From Pithys albifrons albifrons (lineage: Eukaryota > Chordata > Aves > Passeriformes > Thamnophilidae), in assembly GCF_047495875.1 (NCBI RefSeq), contig NC_092463.1:20821224-20885223 (forward strand): a stretch of 64,000 bases of DNA. The letters are read 5' to 3'. Below the pieces are notes generated by a model. That model was not told where the DNA came from. It was given only the letters and a program-made list of their open reading frames with translations, and did not search any database. The stretch's first letter is position 1; every line of letters starts with the position of its first letter. Below, in pieces: positions 58,501 to 64,000 of this stretch. Made by a program: the position numbers and the translations under genes.

Positions 58501-61500
58501 GAATTTTTTCTGGTGTTGCTCTGCACTGCTAAATAGCTCTGGATCATGCTCCTGCATGTTACAGCTGTGGCAAAATTAGCTCTTGACCTTGATGGTACTC
58601 TTTATAAATCAGTCTACTGATAAAAAGTCACCCCCACCCCCACATTTTTTTTGTTACTTAATACTATGGAGCACATTATCAACTTTACTCAGCCCTTTAC
58701 TCAGCTGCTGGTGGCCAAAATGTCATCTGTCATGGAAAGAATGGTAGGTACACCAACTCTTCATACAGCCTAGTCTGCATCCTCAGGGGAGCTACAGGGA
58801 AAAGGACAAATTCACCAACAACCAAACTATTATGAAACCTGCAGTTATAGAAAAAGTAAAGTTCTAACAGGGGTACTAAAAACACATATACCCCATGTCT
58901 TTGTGGGCAAAATAAGAGGAACCAGGGCACCAAATAGGTTTTTTTTCCTGCCCCCTTTCCTTCCAGTTTCCTTCTCTTCCCTCTCACTCCTTTCTTCTCT
59001 TTTCTTCTTCTGCAGTAAGATATGTTCAAAGTTGCTAGAGTTTGAGTTCTTTTTCTCCACAGACACATGTATCAAGAAGCCGAAGATTTCTAATAAAAAA
59101 TGAAAAGAAGTTAATATGTTTCTGAATTTCCATCTGCAAATAGTCACAGGAAGCAATTTCTGTAACCTTCATGAATTAAACATACCACAGTCAAAAGCCT
59201 TTGGCACCAGTTGGGGATTAACGACCAACTGGAAGACCATGGCTCTAAGAAAGTTGAGCCATCATTAAGCCTGTGTTCTAATTGGGTTATTGCCATTAGA
59301 GGCAATCAATTATATGGAAAAGAACTCAAGAAAATAAATATTACAGAGCAAGTAGTAATACTCTAACAGTTTTTGCAGTGTTGAAGACTGCTGCTCTTAC
59401 TTTTAACATATTTTTCCAAAGGTCTTTAGGAACCAGTGCCTGAATTTTCTCATACTTCATGCAATTTGGGGCACAGTCATGAGCTTGGCATCTCTTCCAG
59501 AAATGTTGGAGGAAAGATGGCAGAAATGAGTCAGCATTCATTTTGGTTGAGATGGACCACTGTAGGTTATGGTCAATAGATAATGGTTGGAAAAGCACTA
59601 CCTTGAAACCCACTTTCGCATATCCAAATGCATAATCACAGTCTAGAAAGTCTATTTCTTGTTTGGAATTATTTCTGGGAAGACCTCTGGGTCTGTATAA
59701 AATTTACTGAAGGTATAAATGCTGAAAGACCATGCTTTTGGACATGGCCCAGTTTTGGCTATATGGACAAGGGCTGGATAACCAAAAGGAAAATAATTAG
59801 TGATGTCAAATTGCAAAAGAGATTTTCAGAATGTTGTCATCTTTTGGTTGGTATAAGTACAGCTTTTTTTGGCCAATACAAATGAAAAAAAAAAAAGAAA
59901 AGAAAACAAAAGGAAACAAAAAACCCTCAAATTCTTATATATTCAAACTATTCATTTGTAAATCTTTATGGAACCATTTTTATTTGTCACCTTTCCATAC
60001 TGTAGGACGTTGCAGTAAATGGAAGGAAACAACATAAAGTGCAAGCTCAGAGTCTGGGGAAATGCTGTGGAAGCCAGTGATACATATTGAGAACTCCTGC
60101 TGGGAAGGGTTCTCTTACTGAAACAGCACTTTAGCTTTAAAATGGTGCAATCCACTCTTACTAAAAACGTGCATTGTAAGTACCTCACAAGGTTGTTTTC
60201 CCTCTATTACTCATTCTTGAACCAATTTTTGTACTCCCTTGATTTGCTGCTCCGTTGAAACCTTTCTGAACATAACCATATCTGAACAAAAAACATGGTT
60301 ACATGACAGGATTCCAATGGTGGTTGTACAGCTTTGAATTCCAATCACAAAAATGGGGCCCATATGTCATAAAACACGTAAGGCAAATATCTAGATTTAA
60401 AATTATAATTAAAAAAATCAGGTAGTGATTAAAAGCAGTGTCTGTTTATCTGTGAAAAGTGTCTTATATGCAGCCTTCTCCTTAAGATCCCTGTTGGCCT
60501 TTTTCTTATATTACATGCAGTCTCCCAAACCTAGACAAGGTTAGAAGAAAACATGTCTCATTAATGGGTGATATGGCAAGACCCACAGCAAAGCAAGACT
60601 TAACATATACTATTCTCTTCTGAACATTTAAAGCCATATCAGAATGAGAATATTTTATCTAGAGACAGTCTTCTTATCCTGGTAAATCTACCTAATCAAA
60701 TAATTGATGAACACTACTTAGGTGTTTGATGTGGGAGAAGAAAATTTTACATGCATCTTCATTTGCTTTTAGGTCTTCTGACAGTCACAGTTATTTGCAC
60801 CATCTGAGGTGCTGGTTACTATGAAGCTCCACAACACTATTCACACAAGGAATAAAAAGCCATGGTTTAATTCAGAATAGAGCCAATTCCAAAGCTTCCA
60901 CCAGCATTTTCCTACCACTTCCTCACCTATTTATAGTCCAACTCCTCTTACCAGCTACTGGGGTCTACTGAAGACAAGGGTGGAAAAAGAAATTATTCAC
61001 AAGAGAGCTTTTGAGCTTTTCACACCTTTTTTTTTTAAATACTGTAAGTCTTGAAATGGGTAGGGATAGAAGTCTAATCATTTGGGATTTATTCTATCTG
61101 GAATACAAACAGGAGAACAGTTTCTAGAGGAATCAAAGTAAAAGATTCATCAGACAGAAGGTGAGTTCAAACTAAAGCACAGTTTGGATTTCTAGAGGAA
61201 ACCTATGAGTTTACAGTAGTTCACACCTTTTTAAAAGCCCTTCATTGGAAGGTTAGCCAGCATATTCTTCTTTGGTATTAATCCACTTCAGTCCTCTTCA
61301 CTTTGTTTTATAGACACAAAGAAAAGTGGGTATCTCATTAATCAGCTTCAGTCCAGTAACTAGTAAGGCTGAAATTTCACTGACTAGATTTTATTGTATT
61401 GACTGGGGAAAAAAAGCAGACCTAAAAATAAGCAATATTGAAAACCATCTGATGTATAACTCTTCCCAAGAAAGGCAACTAAGTAGTTTTAATCATTTCT

Positions 61501-62289
61501 AATTACTATAAATATTTCAGTCTTGTTTTCTTTCCACATAACCAATATTTTTCAGTCTTGTAAAACTTCTATCTTTTGAGAACAAAAGGGGCTTCACATT
61601 CAGTCAAGCTATGCTTATGTTAACAAATGATAGGCAGAAATTCTGTACCAGTGACAGAAAATAAATGGAAGGAAAAACCAAGGTTTGGGAAGTTCTAGCT
61701 AGCAGTTTAACCTCAAAGGGCAGCACTAAAAAAGTGACAGGTTTAACCCATTACTAACTCTTTACTTTGCTTAAATCAGCTCCTCAAGGAAGTCACTGTA
61801 GGTGCCTATGGACAAATAAAAAATGTTCGTAGCAGCTAATTTCTGAAAAACAGCCACAGCAATCACATTAGTCAGAAATCATTAGAGAAATATATTTGTC
61901 AATAAATTGCTTTTAGATATTTGATCCCTCATCTTGGATGTGATGAGGTTGTCATGATATGGAAGCTGAATATCTGCTGTTGGACTGAGCATGTTATTGA
62001 AAATGAAATGTTTAAATAAACAGCTTTTACTAATGTAAGGTCTTGCAGCAAGAACATTTAATACAGTTGGAATCTGATGGACTTGCCTAAATTCTTCAAA
62101 GACATCAGGAAGATTACATTATTGTAGAAATGATGCAATTACATTTTCCCAGTAGGACTCCAAAGTCCAAATTTACCTATTTCCAGATCAATAGTGACAT
62201 CAGCTAGAGAAGACAATTATCCTTAATAATATATTGCACTTGCTTGTCTCTGTCTGATGGGGTATCTTGAAACAAACATTAATGTTCAC
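52561..62289. other. Long AT-rich non-coding stretch
   Basis: No gene, RNA gene or clear mobile element found in almost 10 kb. Small simple runs occur: A-rich at about 59882-59930, and pyrimidine-rich at about 58940-59010. About 57420-57770 is free of repeats and holds several TAAT/ATTA motifs, so it might be conserved regulatory sequence, which only alignment can tell. Confidence 0.55.
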
Positions 62290-62420
62290 TACAACCCTGT
62301 GAAGTGGTTAAGCACCATCAACCCCAATTTCCAGAAAGGAAAAATAAGACACAGAGTTGGGATGGTGAGAGAAACATGTATAGTGAGTCAGTAGCTAAAC
62401 TGAGAGAAGAACCAAACACT
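62290..62420 (-). repeat. Possible MIR/L2-like remnant
   Basis: 'actacaaccctgtgaagtgg', 'accccaatttccagaaaggaaa' and 'agacacagagttgggatgg' follow the order of the reversed MIR/L2 tail (acaaccctgtgagg, ccccattttacagatgagg, aggcacagag). It is strongly degraded, with no head or target duplication visible. Confidence 0.4.
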
Positions 62421-64000
62421 TCCTACTCCTAATTTGGCCTGTCACCAAGGAATATGAAAGGACAACTTGTAAGAGAGAGGTGAAACAACATAGGTACTCA
62501 ATAAATACTACATAGTTACTTCATTGTCTATGTCTCCACATTTCCTTCTCTAAGACTTCTACTATTATCTCCCCATCCCTTTCTCTCTGCACTCAGAGTT
62601 TGAATGATAATCTAATAAAACTATTTAACATTCTTCCCATTTCTAATCTTCTATTTAAAAGATTAGCTAGTTGTCATTAGTGCAACTTCTTTTAATGCAA
62701 ACTTTATCACAACAGAAGAATAATACAATCATTATATGATAGGAAAAAAAGTTAATGGCAACCCAGGAGTATAGACCTTTCCTTTCTTTTCCCCCTATGT
62801 CCCTCATTTTCACCTTCCTATTTTGTTTTCTTTTCACATTGCATGTCTGCTAGGAATCTCACTTATTTCTGTTTTTAAAATATTACTGATTCTAGTTCCA
62901 CTCACCTCCCTTCTCAACCTTTTTTTTCAGATGTTTTTTATTCTTTCACATGAAATCACATTCTCTGAAAGTCTGTTCCCAAGTTGCTCATTTTCAGGTG
63001 ATTTTTAACATGCTTCCTGCCAGTAACAGAAAATTGTCTTCCTTACATTATGTACTGGAGTATGCACTCCATAATTTAAGTTAGTTCAAGCAGGGTTCAC
63101 CTCAGAATTCCTATTGTTCAATTGGAAGAGAGACTAGAGCTGATCACACCTCCTCCATATTACTCATGTCTTGTTGATTTGGTGTCATTCTCAAGCCCTC
63201 CTATTTTAAATTCCCTGCTAGAGCAATTTCTTCCTGCTGTAGCTGTGCAATCTTATACTGTCCTGTACTAAGTAATATTGATAACAGCGTTCAACTGGGA
63301 AAAAATCTGAGATTTCCTGTCTGGAGGAAAAGTTCTCTCAGAAACACAGACAAATTCACTTGACTGCAAATAACTTATATAAATTCATCTACAACATGCA
63401 TCAGAGAAACGAAAGAAAGCAGAGTCGAGTTCCTTACTATGTCACATGTCAGACTGAACAGTAATCTTGGGTTTTTCTAGCCCTTGGGAAATGGAAAGTG
63501 AACAAAATGCGTTGTAGAAGAAAAAAAAGCAGAAGATGTGTGCTTTCTCTGGGCTAATTATAGGATAAATTCAGTTCAGGCATGAAAATGCTTCTATTTT
63601 ACTTTTGGTTCACTAATTCTGAAAGTTTCTTCTACCTGAAGACCCTTTGGAGACTTCCATGAGCAGAGTTCCTGATGAACATGCATTACAGTGAGCATTA
63701 CTGGAGGTGAGAACATAAGCAAAACCAATAGATATGAAAGCTTCCATATGAAAGTGTCATTGATCTGTGACATATCCAACAAAATATACCTATCATCTCT
63801 GGTCAACAGGAACCTCCTCTATCACAGCTCTTCCTTCCAGGAGTAACTGATCCAAAGGTAGCAAGGAAGGTTATCAGTGCACTACTTCCTCTAAGACTAA
63901 ATGCAAATATTAAATATATTCTCACAGTCAATAACATCTCAAATTCTTTTACAGCAGAATTAGCAAAAGTGGTTGAGTTGCTCTAGTTTGTATCTTACTG
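62421..64000. other. AT-rich non-coding stretch
   Basis: I see no gene or named element up to the end of the window. Confidence 0.6.

Overview
This looks like an avian nuclear genome, probably a passerine. The evidence is a set of CR1 LINE remnants on both strands, including the typical truncated 3' ends with the ATTCTATGA terminal repeat. There is also a SINE made of a tRNA-Ile-like head joined to a CR1 3' tail, an architecture known from songbirds (TguSINE1-like). I found no convincing host protein-coding exon, rRNA gene or functional tRNA gene. Most of the window reads as AT-rich intergenic or intronic DNA with microsatellites and old repeats.

The dominant feature is a complete, apparently young endogenous retrovirus at 19201-25964 on the + strand. 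It has two 630-bp LTRs in which I could find no difference, each starting TG and ending CA. It is flanked by a 5-bp target duplication (TCGAT) and has a primer-binding site matching tRNA-Lys(CUU). The gag-like frame is open and ends in a single TAG. The pol frame follows in the same phase and carries protease, reverse transcriptase, RNase H and integrase with their catalytic residues intact. Only about 90 bp separate pol from the 3' LTR, so there is no env. Pol motifs, the missing env and the 5-bp duplication suggest an ERV-L/class III-like element. Three things are unusual: a hydrophobic, probably multi-pass N-terminus on Gag, a 57-bp tandem repeat inside gag, and a stem-loop with possible pseudoknot pairing just after the gag amber codon.

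Layout: 1-5380 is AT-rich with an old SINE-like tail near 2.8 kb. A CR1 end lies at 5381-5512, followed by the first copy of a 5S-rRNA-derived retroposon at 5663-5976. The next 11.7 kb has no gene, only a possible old repeat near 8.7 kb. A second 5S-derived copy sits at 17747-18053, then a (CA)n tract, then the provirus. A GC-rich block at 31748-32490 resembles a solo LTR on the minus strand. A (GATA)n tract lies at 38.5 kb, the tRNA-Ile/CR1 SINE at 42.64-42.79 kb, and a roughly 1-kb CR1 ORF2 remnant at 45.5-46.5 kb. Further CR1 pieces occur at 49.4, 51.5 and 52.0-52.6 kb, with a 140-bp (GGGGA)n tract at 51.16-51.30 kb. From 52.6 kb to the end there is only AT-rich non-coding DNA with one possible MIR/L2-like remnant at 62.3 kb.

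The two most interesting items are the intact env-less provirus with its odd Gag and gag-pol junction, and the two 5S-derived retroposons, each with its own perfect 13-14 bp target duplication. All family names rest on motifs read by eye; no database search was possible.
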